Shown here: positions 50,731 through 61,865 of the stretch, piece after piece
How the letters are laid out: the number at the start of each line of letters is the position of its first letter
Numbering within the stretch: position 1 is the first letter of the stretch
Assembly: GCF_019703515.2 (NCBI RefSeq)
Contig: NC_059348.1
Coordinates: 23,298,156 to 23,362,155, forward strand
Source of the DNA: Myxocyprinus asiaticus
Lineage: Eukaryota; Chordata; Actinopteri; Cypriniformes; Catostomidae
DNA length: 64,000 nt
Reading direction: 5' to 3'
Notes under the pieces: generated by a model
The model's input: the letters and a program-made list of their open reading frames with translations, nothing else
Databases searched by the model: none
Told to the model about the DNA's origin: nothing
Position numbers and translations under genes: made by a program

Positions 50731-53700
50731 TCAGGGCTGGTTGTACCAGTGCATGGACCGCTGAAGAGCCATCTCCCAACTCTGTAGTACATCTCCATAT
50801 TGCCCTTTCTTGTCACCTTCTGCTTTACACCTTTGAGGGAGGAAGAGTTGGTCAGTGTTCTGAAGCTTCTTGAGCTCCTCCTGGTTCCTCCAGAAGCCTA
50901 AGACAATTCAGAATAGGACAGTAGAAGTCACTCCACACATCAGATTAATCCTATTTTAGGACTAATAAACTACTTAAAATCTCTGCCTGAAAAGTAGTGT
51001 GTTCTGAATAACAAAGTCCTTCGCATGTAATAAACAATCAGTCTCAATGTTTTTTTGGACTGTGAGATGGACATGTGTTTTCCTGTTAAATTGCTGCACT
51101 GTAATGTAACTTGTCCCTTACCTGTTCCTAGCCCTGCAACAAAAGCAGCCCCAAGGCAGGACATGTCATAGTGAGTTGGACGTGCTATCTTACGACCCAA
51201 CAGATCCGCTGTCAGTTGCATAATGAAGTCATTAGTGCATACACCTCCATCCGCCCTACATAAACACATAAGCTCAATTCATGTTGGGAATTCAGACAGG
51301 CAGCTTCAGGCTGTGCCATAAGATATGCAAGATTGATTGTAAGACCCTCACCTAATTTTAGTGATGGGAATGCGTGTTTCTCTGAGCATGACATCATAGA
51401 GCTGCTTGTTCCTGAAAGATATGAAATAGAATTACTTAAATAGGCCCTTTCCCACCTACACTCCTGTTACTTTTCCCTTAGTAACTTTCTAGATAAGAAC
51501 TCTTACGAGGAACGGGACATCCGAGGAGACTTTTCCCGTTGCATTCGCGCTCACAAAGTATTCACCATAGTGACGTCATCTAGTATCCACCATTTTTATT
51601 GTGACGTTATTTGCATGCACGTTTCAATAGCAACAACAACAACAAAATCAACAAAAAAGATGGAGGACACCTGGATCGGTCCTACACTTTTGTTTGTTTA
51701 GGGCGGTTTTATCGGAACTTTGGCTGCATCGGAAAACATAGGCAGCTGACTTATCAGTTATGGTTTAAACAACAGTGTTTTTGGATGGAACTCTCTGAAC
51801 AGTTTAAAAAGCAGCTTATTTCATCCTACCTTCATCCATCCTTATACAGCCTCCAAAGCACACGCTGAACTCAGCAGACAACATGCTGAAAATGCACTAT
51901 AAACCTATTTATCAACACAATCTTTTACAATAAAGGCTTTTATGACTCAACATAAATTACTGTATTGAAATACTCACTCACTGAAGAAAAAGAGTCTTGA
52001 TGCATTTTAACCACGCAGTGACAAGCACGCAATACTTCCCTCATGTAAACTAGATTTAATGACGGTTTAGTGTATAATAAAGTTCAATTACGCACTCTTG
52101 ATAAACATCTTATATCCGTCATCCCAGGAAACAGTTGATGTAGTAATCCAGAATTCACTTTATTTTCTGTATAGTCACAGTACAGTTGTGATGAAAACTC
52201 AAAGCGTGTCTCCCGATGAAGTCTCATACACACATACATACACACACACACACGTGAAATGGGTGATTCTCTTTGGATACTTGTTTGTTATATGTTATTT
52301 CTATTAAGGGAATTGTAAAATTAGCACAATCCTCTCAGTAGCAGGCTAACAGTTAGTTTGTTTACTAACGGTGGCTGTGGAGCTCCTCTCCTTTCTCAAT
52401 GCAGGTTTTTGTCCAATCACAGGCTGCAGCACCTCCCACAGTTCCTATATGCCCCCAAAAGTATCTACCCTGGTGTAGGAGCTAAAAATGTCCCCTAAAA
52501 GGGCTTTGAGGCACTCTAGTTTCTTAGGTGCGAAAGCGACGAAAAGCACTAGTCCTGGGTAAAAGTACCTAAAACAGGCTTTAGTACTGCCAGTGGGAAA
52601 GGCGCTTATTAGTAATAAAGGTGACATTTGATAATCTGCTAAACAGGAAACAAGGGAACTGCCAAAACAAGAAAAACACTATATGTACAGTGTATACAGA
52701 ACAGTGCTAAATCACAGTAATACAGTTAAGTGTTTGTAAACAGTATGCAGAAAAGTACTGTTTCCAGCATTAGTTCACCCAAAAATTTAAATTCTCTCAT
52801 CATTTAATCAACCTCATTCCATCCCTGATGTGTATGACTTTCTTCTGCAGAACACAAAAAGTTTTAGAAGAATATTTCAGCTCTGTAGGTCCATACAATG
52901 CAAGTGAATGGTGACCAAAATTTTGAGGCTCCAAAAAGCACATAAAGGCAGCATAAAAGTAATCCATACGAGTGTTTTAATCCATATTTTCAGAAGTGAT
53001 AAGTGTGGAAACAGATCAATATTTAAGTACTTTTTTGCTTGAAATTCTCCTCCCTGCTCAGTAGGGGGTGGTATGCACGAAGAATGTGTATCACCAAAAA
53101 CACAAGAAGAATGTGAAAGCGATCCATTTCTCACCCACACCTATCATATTGCTTTTGAAGATATTGATTTAACCACTGAAGTCGTATGGAATTCTTTCAT
53201 GTTGTCTTGTGTGATTTTTTGGAGCTTCAAAATTTGGCACCCATTCACTTGCATTATATGGACCAAAAGAGCTGAGAAATTCTTCTAAATATCTTAATTT
53301 GTGTTCAGCAGATGAAAGTCATACACATCTGGGAGTAAATGATGAGAGAATTTTCATTTTTGGGTGAACTATCCCTTTAAAGCGTTATACTGTATTTTTC
53401 AAGAACAACATGAACATTAAAAGATTATCTGAAGCAATCCGGCACTAAACATCTGAACAATGATTTATTATTTTGGTTTAATTTAGTGTAGCTTGTAGGA
53501 ATGGGACAATATGGTTATCTCACAATTCGACTCGGCCTACAAATCGACAGAACCTCAGTTGGATATAATAACACTTAATGGAATATTCCAGGTTCAATAC
53601 AAGTTAAGCTCAATCGACAGCATTTGTGGCATAATGTTTATCACCACAAAAATTTATTTAGCCTCCTTTTCTTTAAAAAAGCAAAAATCTGGGTTACAGT

Positions 53701-55830
53701 GAGGCACTTACAATGGGCCAATTTTTGAAAATTAAAATACTCACTATTTCAAAAATATAGCCACAAGACAAAGGAAATGCGTGTAAACATGATTTTAGTG
53801 TGATAAAAATCGCTTAACCTTTTTTGTGGAAAGTAACAATAAAGGTTAAGCTCTAAATTTTAAACTCTAAAACCCTAAAATTACTGTAAACACAAGGATT
53901 TAAACAACTTTACAGCTCAAATAATTAACAGGTTTTAACAGAAGAATTAATGCGTGCTTTTATAGAATTATAAGCTTCACGTTTCTGTTTAAACCCTCCA
54001 AAAATTTGCCACATTCACTTCCATTGAAGTGCCTCACTGTAACCTTGATTTATGCTTTTTTTTATTTTATTTTTTTTTAAAGAAAAGGAGGCTAAATTAA
54101 TTTTTGTAGTGATAAACATTATGCCATAAATTCTGCTGATTGAGCTTAACTTGTATTGAACCAGGAACATTCCTTTAAGTGACAAAGTATGACAGACAAT
54201 TTTGTATATTTTTTTAAAAATATTTGAGCAAAATGCACATTATAAAATTTCATCAAAATAAAGTTCTTTAATACACAATATAAATGCTCAAAGTTTAAAT
54301 AATAAGATTTTCTCATACACCTTTCACTATAAGAACAGCACAAACAAATAAGCCTTCAAAAATAGTGGGCTACATTCAGGCCAGTGCCGCCCATAAGGGG
54401 GGGGGGGGGGAGCTTTCAGGGGCTCAGCCACAGAGGAGGGCCCAAGAGATATAGTTCAACACCCCTTATAGTGCTACGATGTCCGGAGATTGTGTGTGCT
54501 TATTTCCCACGACAAATACGGGCACTCCAACATATACCGGCACGCTCTGTTTCTTTATCGCATCTGTGCCATGTCTGATTAAAAATTATATTTCTTTTTA
54601 CTTTTATCTGGCTGATCACTTTTATATGACAGATCACATGGACAGAAAACAATGTTGCAAATTTTGAAATAATGAGTTTTGCCTTGATATGGTTCGTCAT
54701 TTTTTTGGGTTCACGATATATTGAAATTCAGTATATCGTCCCATCCCTAGTAGCTGGGGATACACTGTTAGGACCTGCTGGCTTTCTACAGTTCTGCTTA
54801 GTAAACACCTTGAACAGATTAAAATGTATTTAGTAAAAGATTATTTGCTTTGAATATTCAGCCGTTCAGAAGACTTGCAGTTTTCAATGACAAGAATAGA
54901 CCTGACAATTGGGTGTGAGACAGCAGCTTAATAGCTTATCTCTTGAGTGGTTTGGTTGCAAGGTTAGTTAGAGATCCTTTGATATGAAAAGCAGCTCACC
55001 TGAATGCTACTGACTCTAGAATGGCTCGGACCAGGTGGCTCTTGGTTGTAGAAGGCTTTAAGCCCATAAAAGAAGCACAGGCTTTTGGATCATTCAGAGG
55101 GGCCTGTGGCACATTAACACAATGTCTAAATGATCAAATATTGAATACAAAGTGAACTTCAAAATGACATTCACAAAAAACAAAAAGTTCCTTTTTTGTG
55201 TAATTCCTTTGTACATTTGTATCATAAAACAAAGAATGAAACCTTGACTAAAACAACCTGTATACCCATCAATGAAAGTCAAAGAGGTACAATGTCAAAA
55301 GGTGCACACAAACATACCTGAAGTCCACTGAACGAGGGGACAAAATACACTCCATCTGAGTCTTCCACACTAGTGGCTATGGCCTCCGTCTCCTTTACAT
55401 TGGAAAAGAGCTCTGAAAGACAGCATTTTACTGTCACAACCGATCATCAAAGACACTTTACTAAAAAAATTGACTAACTAAATTTGCCCGTGCAAAACCT
55501 GTCATGTCAATACTAGAGTGTTCTGGGTTGGTGCTGTTTACTGGCCAAAAGAGCCCACCCTCAAGTAAGTCTCTAGATATAATATTCTGGCCCCCAGATA
55601 TGGCTCAGGTCTCTCCCAGGTATGAGCAAAAATAAGTGATACCACTAATAATGCAGCTTGGTCCTGAAGTGATATACATTCTAAGTGATATTGCGGTCAA
55701 CAATAAGGAGCATGATCCTACTCACCTAAATCCTGTGCCCATTTAATAGCAGCACCTGTTCCAGCAGCATTACCCTCAGCCAGATACACAACATCAGCAC
55801 CAATCTTCCAGCCCACCAGAGGATAAAGTC
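50731..55830 (-). CDS. gk5: Glycerol kinase 5, six C-terminal exons (5' part outside window)
   Basis: FGGY-family sugar kinase that transfers phosphate from ATP to glycerol; this is the C-terminal FGGY_C (actin-fold) half. Exons (minus, 5' to 3'): 55726-55830, 55318-55412, 55000-55103, 51352-51411, 51122-51255, 50731-50897. They encode 220 residues plus a split first codon, in open frame to TGA at 50731-50733. Recognisable stretches: LYPLVGWKIGADVVYLAEGN, VYFVPSFSGLQAPLNDP, KSHLVRAILESVAFRNKQLY, IRADGGVCTNDFIMQLTADL (phosphate-loop-like ADGG motif), MSCLGAAFVAGLGTGFW and the end RSMHWYNQP. These track human GK5 closely. The next upstream exon is not found between 55831 and 64000; that whole stretch is transposon-filled intron. 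Nothing in the six exons looks broken. Confidence 0.93.
51443..52605. mobile_element. Non-autonomous DNA transposon in a gk5 intron (~1.16 kb)
   Basis: The left end, GGCCCTTTCCCACCTACACT, is mirrored by AGTACTGCCAGTGGGAAAGGCGC. Subterminal regions contain AAAAGTACC / GGTAGAT-like short repeats. The interior holds a (CA)n patch at about 52228-52252 and no transposase. The superfamily is uncertain (hAT or PIF/Harbinger-like). Confidence 0.45.
52772..53382. mobile_element. Palindromic MITE-like element, family 1 (gk5 intron)
   Basis: Left arm AGTTCACCCAAAAATTTAAA ... ATGACTTTCTTCTGCAGAAC; right arm GTTCAGCAGATGAAAGTCAT ... TTTGGGTGAACTATCCCTTT. Confidence 0.7.
53577..54176. mobile_element. Palindromic MITE-like element, family 2 (gk5 intron)
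   Basis: Left arm GGAATATTCCAGGTTCAATA, CAAGTTAAGCTCAATCGACA; right arm TGATTGAGCTTAACTTGTAT, TGAACCAGGAACATTCCTTT. It is complete and closely related to 40357-40955. Confidence 0.75.
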
Positions 55831-55959
55831 CTGTTTAGAAAACATGATACAAAGGAAATGATGTATCAAAGAAAATAGCCACAACAATTCTAGATGTTTA
55901 TTCAGTACTGTGGCTAAATTGGTTCAGAATAAAACTTCGAGTGAACCAGATATTCCATC

Positions 55960-57745
55960 GCAGCATAGTAGTAATGACTTCTGAATTTCTTTACTGACAA
56001 AATGGAAATCATCAGAAACAAAATTGGAATTACACATCCATCTGCCACAGCACCCCTAAAGACTAAGTTTATTCCCTACGAGAAACTTCAATCCTTCGAT
56101 GTTATAGGTCAGGAAGAGCTAACAAAAATGATCAAAACATCAAAATCAACAACATGTATGTTAGACCCAATACCGACTAAACTCCTAAATTAGGTGTTTC
56201 CTGTAATCTCAGAACCTCTTCTTAAAATTATTAACTCCTCATTATCCTTAGGGCATGTCCCAAGAAACTTTAAACTGGCAGTTATCAAACCGCTTATCAA
56301 GAAACCACAGCTTGATCCAGGAGAATTGGCCAATTATAGACCGATTTCAAATCTCCCATTTAAGTCGAAAATACTAGAAAAAGTACAGAGACTGCACTTA
56401 TCAGAGTTACAAATGACTTGTTCTTATTATCTGATCGTGACTGCATTTCTCTTCTAGTGCTCTTAGATCTTAGTGCTGCCTTCGACACCATAAATCATGA
56501 TATTCTCTTGGATAGGCTTGAGAATTATGCTGGCATTTGTGGACAGGCATTAGTTTGGTTTAGGTCCTCTCTCTCTGACCGCTACCACTTTGTTTAAATG
56601 AGAAACTGTCAGATCAAACTGAAGTATGGAGTGCAACAGGGATCAGTTTTAGGGCCTCTGCTTTTATCCCTACATATACTCCCCCTGGGAGACATTATCA
56701 GGAACCATGGAATTAGTTTTCACTGTTATGCCGACGATACCCAACTGTATATTTCTTTGAAACCTGACGAAATTTCACAATTCTCCAAATTAAGTGTATA
56801 AATTTATATCATAGAGTGGATGGATAAAAATGTCCTTCTACTCAATTCCAATAAAACAGAAGTACTAATTATTGGAACAAATACCTAAAAAATAAGATGC
56901 TAAAATATAATCTGACTCTTGATGGATGTACTGTAACATCAACAGCCAAATATTTAAGTGTTATATTTGATAGCAATCTAACCTTTGAAAAACAGATTTA
57001 CAATATTTGTTGAACTGCATTCTTCCACCTCAGAAATATTGCTAAGTTGCAACACATGCTATCTGTTTCTGATGCCGAAAAAACTAATTTGTGCTTTCAT
57101 GACCACAAGACTAGATTATTGTAATGCAGTACTAGGTGGATGTCCAGCTGGTTTAAAAAATAAAACTTCAGTTGGTTCAAAATGCAGCAGCTAGAGTGCC
57201 AACTAGAACCAAGAAATATGATCTTATCAGCCCCATTTTATCAGCAATACATTGGCTACCTGTTAAGATTCTTATATAATAATTCTGTTAATTACAAACA
57301 ATGCTTTGAATGGTATAGCTCCAAAGTACTTAAGTGACCTATCAAGCTATAATCCATCACACTCACTATGATAGCAAAACTCTGGCCTGTTAACAATACT
57401 GAGAATATCAAAATCCACAAAAGGAAGGAGATCATTTTCATATTTGGCTCCTAAACTATGGAATAGTCTTCCTAGCAGTGTTCGGAACTCAGACACACTC
57501 TCTGTTTAAGACTAAAGACTGCTTTAGTTAGATCTGCCAGAACTAAAAATACTTCTCTTATTCTTTAACCCTGCTTTAAAGTGAATGGCATCTATGCTAA
57601 TTTTATTCTATTTCTTTCCTTGTCTAAACCTCAGGATTATATATATAAGACAGGGGATTCTTCATGAGCTCAGGATGGAGTTCAGCACAATTACATGCCA
57701 TAAGCTTCCAGCCGGACTGCGCTGCTCCTCACTGAATGACACATA
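55960..57745 (+). pseudogene. L2-clade LINE, decayed reverse transcriptase (first of three pieces)
   Basis: Antisense to gk5, in its intron. The plus strand encodes RT-domain fragments: NFFTDKMEIIRNKI, MLDPIPTKLLN then an in-frame [44 protein letters not shown] and the active-site [13 protein letters not shown]. Several frameshifts and an internal deletion (after KILEKVQ) show it is dead. The 3' portion is interrupted at 57745 by a Tc1 element and continues at 59329-59593 and 61174-61285. Confidence 0.8.
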
Positions 57746-59328
57746 CAGGTGCATCTCAATAAATTAGAATGTCGTGGAAAAGTTCATTTATTTCAGTAAT
57801 TCAACTCAAATTGTGAAACTTGTGTATTAAATAAATTCAGTGCACACAGACTGAAGTAGTTTAAGTCTTTGGTTCTTTTAATTGTGATGATTTTGGCTCA
57901 CATTTAACAAAAACCCACCAATTCACTATCTCAAAAAATTAGAATACATCATAAGACCAATAAAAAAAAAACATTTTCAGTGAATTGTTGGCCTTCTGGA
58001 AAGTATGTTCATTTACTGTATATGTACTCAATACTTGGTAGGGGCTCATTTTGCTTTAATTACTGCCTCAATTCGGCGTGGCATGGAGGTGATCAGTTTG
58101 TGGCACTGATGAGGTGGTATGGAAGTCCAGGATTCTTTGACAGTGGCCTTCAGCTCATCTGCATTTTTTGGTCTCTTGTTTCTCATTTTCCTCTTGACAA
58201 TACCCCATAGATTCTCTATGGGGTTCAGGTCTGGTGAGTTTGCTGGCCAGTCAAGCACACCAACACCATGGTCATTTAACCAACTTTTGGTGCTTTTGGC
58301 AGTGTGGGCAGGTGCCAAATCCTGCTGGAAAATGAAATCAGCATCTTTAAAAAGCTGGTCAGCAGAAGGAAGCATGAAGTGCTCCAAAATTTCTTGGTAA
58401 ACGGGTGCAGTGACTTTGGTTTTCAAAAAACACAATGGACCAACACCAGCAGATGACATTGCACCCCAAATCATCACAGACTGTGGAAACTTAACACTGG
58501 ACTTCAAGCAACTTGGGCTATGAGCTTCTCCACCCTTCCTCCAGACTCTAGGACCTTGGTTTCCAAATGAAATACAAAACTTGCTCTCATCTGAAAAGAG
58601 GACTTTGGACCACTTGGCAACAGTCCAGTTCTTCTTCTCCTTAGCCCAGGTAAGACACCTCTGACGTTGTCTGTGGTTCAGGAGTGGCTTAACAAGAGGA
58701 ATACGACAACTGTAGCCAAATTCCTTGACACGTCTGTGTGTGGTGGCTCTTGATGCCTTGACCCCAGCCTCAGTCCATTCCTTGTGAAGTTCACCCAAAT
58801 TCTTGAATCGATTTTGCTTGACAATCGTAAGGCTGCGGTTCTCTCGGTTGGTTGTGCATCTTTTTCTTCCACACTTTTTCCTTCCACTCAACTTTCTGTT
58901 AACATGCTTGGATACAGCACTCTGTGAACAGCCAGCTTCTTTGGCAATGAATGTTTGTGGCTTACCCTCCTTGTGAAGGGTGTCAATGATTGTCTTCTGG
59001 ACAACTGTCAGATCAGCAGTCTTCCCCATGATTGTGTAGCCTAGTGAACCAAACTGAGAGACCATTTTGAAGGCTCAGGAAACCTTTGCAGGTGTTTTGA
59101 GTTGATTAGCTGATTGGCATGTCACCATATTCTAATTTTTTGAGATAGTGAATTGGTGGGTTTTTGTTAAATGTGAGCCAAAATCATCACAATTAAAACA
59201 ACCAAAGACTTAAACTACTTCAGTCTGTGTGCATTTAATTTATTTAATACACGAGTTTCACAATTTGAGTTGAATTATTGAAATAAATGAACTTTTCCAC
59301 GACATTCTAATTTATTGAGATGCACCTG
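57746..59328 (-). mobile_element. Near-intact Tc1-like transposon, copy 1
   Basis: TA-flanked element of 1583 bp with inverted ends of about 200 bp. Outer sequence CAGGTGCATCTCAATAAATT at the left is mirrored by AATTTATTGAGATGCACCTG at the right. Subterminal AAAAAATTAGAATA is mirrored by TATTCTAATTTTTTG. It carries a full-length transposase frame (58046-59065). Inserted into an L2 LINE. Confidence 0.92.
58046..59065 (-). CDS. Tc1-family transposase, 339 aa, almost complete
   Basis: Cut-and-paste DDE transposase acting on TA sites. The frame is open from an ATG at 59065; the family start is probably the internal Met13 (MGKTADLTVVQ). The N-terminal part has paired-type helix-turn-helix regions (about 15-110; GCSQSAVSKHVNRKLSGRKK). 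A GRKR-type segment and basic patches could serve DNA contact or nuclear entry. The DDE triad is Asp159 (VLFSDESKF), Asp249 (FQQDLAPAH) and Glu284 (NPIENLW), a DD34E spacing. The last codons are cut by TGA after AVIKAK, whereas copy 2 reads on through GAPTKY; only about six residues are lost. Activity cannot be judged from sequence. Confidence 0.9.
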   Translation of the reverse strand: MVSQFGSLGYTIMGKTADLTVVQKTIIDTLHKEGKPQTFIAKEAGCSQSAVSKHVNRKLSGRKKCGRKRCTTNRENRSLTIVKQNRFKNLGELHKEWTEAGVKASRATTHRRVKEFGYSCRIPLVKPLLNHRQRQRCLTWAKEKKNWTVAKWSKVLFSDESKFCISFGNQGPRVWRKGGEAHSPSCLKSSVKFPQSVMIWGAMSSAGVGPLCFLKTKVTAPVYQEILEHFMLPSADQLFKDADFIFQQDLAPAHTAKSTKSWLNDHGVGVLDWPANSPDLNPIENLWGIVKRKMRNKRPKNADELKATVKESWTSIPPHQCHKLITSMPRRIEAVIKAK

Positions 59329-59593
59329 TATATCAACTTGGTCAAAGGTGGGACAACACTCTTATATAGAAAAAAAATTTGACCTACATAGAAAATGAAT
59401 TAACCACTAACAAAAGCCTTCCTCGACCAAAATCAAAGGACAATGCATCTATGTGTATTTCCTCAGTAAATTCAGGATGACTTCAATGACTTTAACACTA
59501 AAACTTAGTTCATTCAAATTATTTTGTTTAACCATTGACCCACAACACTAACTTAGTTTACTAATTTTAACCACTAATAGTTCTAAACATATA
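59329..59593 (+). pseudogene. L2 LINE, middle 3' piece between two Tc1 insertions
   Basis: Unique 265-bp spacer between the two Tc1 copies. It is non-coding and most simply read as the 3' untranslated part of the L2 element to the left, since a typical LINE 3' end appears only after the second Tc1. This is inference from position. Confidence 0.5.
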
Positions 59594-61173
59594 CAGGTGC
59601 ATCTCAATAAATTAGAATGTCATGGAAAAGTTCATTTATTTCAGTAATTCAACTCAAATTGTGAAACTCGTGTATTAAATAAATTCAGTGCACACAGACT
59701 GAAGTAGTTTAAGTCTTTGGTTCTTTTAATTGTGATGATTTTGGCTCACATTTAACAAAAACCCACCAATTCACTATCTCAAAAAATTAGAATACATCAT
59801 AAGACCAATAAAAAAAACATTTTTAGTGAATTGTTGGCCTTCTGGAAAGTATGTTCATTTACTGTATATGTACTCAATACTTGGTAGGGGCTCCTATTGC
59901 TTTAATTACTGCCTCAATTCGGCGTGGCATGGAGGTGATCAGTTTGTGGCACTGCTGAGGTGGTATGGAAGCCCAGGTTTCTTTGACAGTGGCCTTCAGC
60001 TCATCTGCATTTTTTGGTCTCTTGTTTCTCATTTTCCTCTTGACAATACCCCATAGATTCTCTATGGGGTTCAGGTCTGGTGAGTTTGCTGGCCAGTCAA
60101 GCACACCAACACCATGGTCATTTAACCAACTTTTGGTGCTTTTGGCAGTGTGGGCAGGTGCCAATTCCTGCTGCAAAATGAAATCAGCATCTTTAAAAAG
60201 CTGGTCAGCAGAAGGAAGCATGAAGTGCTCCAAAATTTCTTGGTAAACGGGTGCAGTGACTTTGGTTTTCAAAAAACACAATGGACCAACACCAGCAGAT
60301 GACATTGCACCCCAAATCATCACAAACTGTGGAAACTTAACACTGGACTTCAAGCAACTTGGGCTATGAGCTTCTCCACCCTTCCTCCAGACTCTAGGAC
60401 CTTGGTTTCCAAATGAAATACAAAACTTGCTCTCATCTGAAAAGAGGACTTTGGACCACTGGGCAACAGTCCAGTTCTTCTTCTCCTTAGCCCAGGTAAG
60501 AGCCTCTGACGTTGTCTGTGGTTCAGGAGTGGCTTAACAAGAGGAATACGACAACTGTAGCCAAATTCCTTGACATGTCTGTGTGTGGTGGCTCTTGATG
60601 CCTTGACCCCAGCCTCAGTCCATTCCTTGTGAAGTTCACCCAAATTCTTGAATCGATTTTGCTTGACAATCATAAGGCTGCGGTTCTCTTGGTTGGTTGT
60701 GCATCTTTTTCTTCCACACTTTTTCCTTCCACTCAACTTTCTGTTAACATGCTTGGATACAGCACTCTGTGAACAGCCAGCTTCTTTGGCAATGAATGTT
60801 TGTGGCTTACCCTCCTTGTGAAGGGTGTCAGTGATTGTCTTCTGGACAATTGTCAGATCAGCAGTCTTCCCCATTATTGTGTAGCCTAGTGAACCAAACT
60901 GAGAGACCATTTTGAAGGCTCAGGAAAACTTTGCAGGTGTTTTGAGTTGATTAGCTGATTGGCATGTCACCATATTCTAATTTTTTGAGATAGTGAATTG
61001 GTGGGTTTTTGTTAAATGTGAGCCAAAATCATCACAATTAAAAGAACCAAAGACTTAAACTACTTCAGTCTGTGTGCATTGAATTTATTTAATACATGAG
61101 TTTTACAATTTGAGTTCAATTACTGAAATAAATGAACTTTTCCACGACATTCTAATTTATTGAGATGCACCTG
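59594..61173 (-). mobile_element. Tc1-like transposon, copy 2 (same family, same orientation)
   Basis: TA-flanked, about 1580 bp, nearly identical to 57746-59328 along its whole length including the inverted ends. The transposase is broken (see 59874-60910). Confidence 0.92.
59874..60910 (-). pseudogene. Broken Tc1 transposase of copy 2
   Basis: The N-terminal part is open at 60350-60910 and the C-terminal part at 59874-60353, in another frame. Comparison with copy 1 places a one-base loss near 60500 (within RQRQR-CLTW), which throws the first catalytic Asp out of frame. The second catalytic Asp is also changed: FQQDLAPAH in copy 1 is LQQELAPAH here. Glu of NPIENLW and the natural C-terminus (GAPTKY) remain. 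Confidence 0.88.
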
Positions 61174-61285
61174 TATAACTAATATTGGCATTATAGTCAT
61201 TCATTTTCTGTTATAGCATAATTTAATGTACAGCTGCTTTGAAACAACACCTGTTGTGAAAAGTGCTATACAAATAAATTTGACA
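61174..61285 (+). pseudogene. L2 LINE 3' terminus
   Basis: GTACAGCTGCTTTGAAACAA followed by AAAGTGCTATACAAATAAAT is the usual tail of fish L2-type LINEs. It closes the element that begins near 55960. Confidence 0.6.
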
Positions 61286-61610
61286 CATTGTTTCCCCTTT
61301 AACTCATCAGGCTGATTCATTATGAGTAACATAGTAATCACCATGAAGACTAGTCCACATTGTAGCCCACTCTGGCCAATAACCAACCTCTTCAACAGGA
61401 AAGGACTGTCTAAATGACATACAACATGATCAAACACAGTTCATCATTTAAAGTGCCATTTAGGGGCATGTATATCTGAAATCGATTATACCATAATAAT
61501 AGACTGGTGTGCAGCTATACTGTTAGTGGACACTCATTCAAATAATAGCGCAGCAGTCTCAGGTGAATGGTTGTAAAGTCAACACTGAGGGAATTAGCAA
61601 TAAATATGCA

Positions 61611-61860
61611 GCACTGTGCAAAAATCTCAAGCATATTAGATGTTTCACAAAAACAGTCTTCAAGGGATAGTTCACCCAAAAATTAAAATTCTCTCATCAT
61701 TTACTCACCCTCATGCCATCCCAGATGTTTGACTTTCTTTCTTCTGGGTGAACTAACCCTTTAAGATGGTTATTTTCTATCTTTTGCTTTAGTATGTTAA
61801 TGGGATATACATTTGAGATTTCCAAACATTCCTTTTGCAAAAAGAACAGAACAGAACAGT
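61611..61860 (+). pseudogene. 5' fragment of the same Tc1 family as 15683-16222
   Basis: GCACTGTGCAAAAATCTCAAGC ... TAGATGTTTCACAAAA, then AGATGGTTATTT ... CCAAACATTCCTTTTGCAAA. These are collinear with 15686-15835. A short family-1 MITE splits it. Confidence 0.6.
61663..61764. mobile_element. Short family-1 MITE nested in a Tc1 fragment
   Basis: AGGGATAGTTCACCCAAAAA ... TTCTGGGTGAACTAACCCTTT, only about 100 bp. Most of both arms is missing. Flanks TTCAA and TTTAA fit a TTAA-like target. Confidence 0.65.
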
Positions 61861-61865
61861 TCTAC

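Noticed and set aside
58119..58400. 93-codon plus-strand frames opposite both Tc1 copies
   Set aside because: Exact antisense of the transposase; the conserved reading is on the minus strand.
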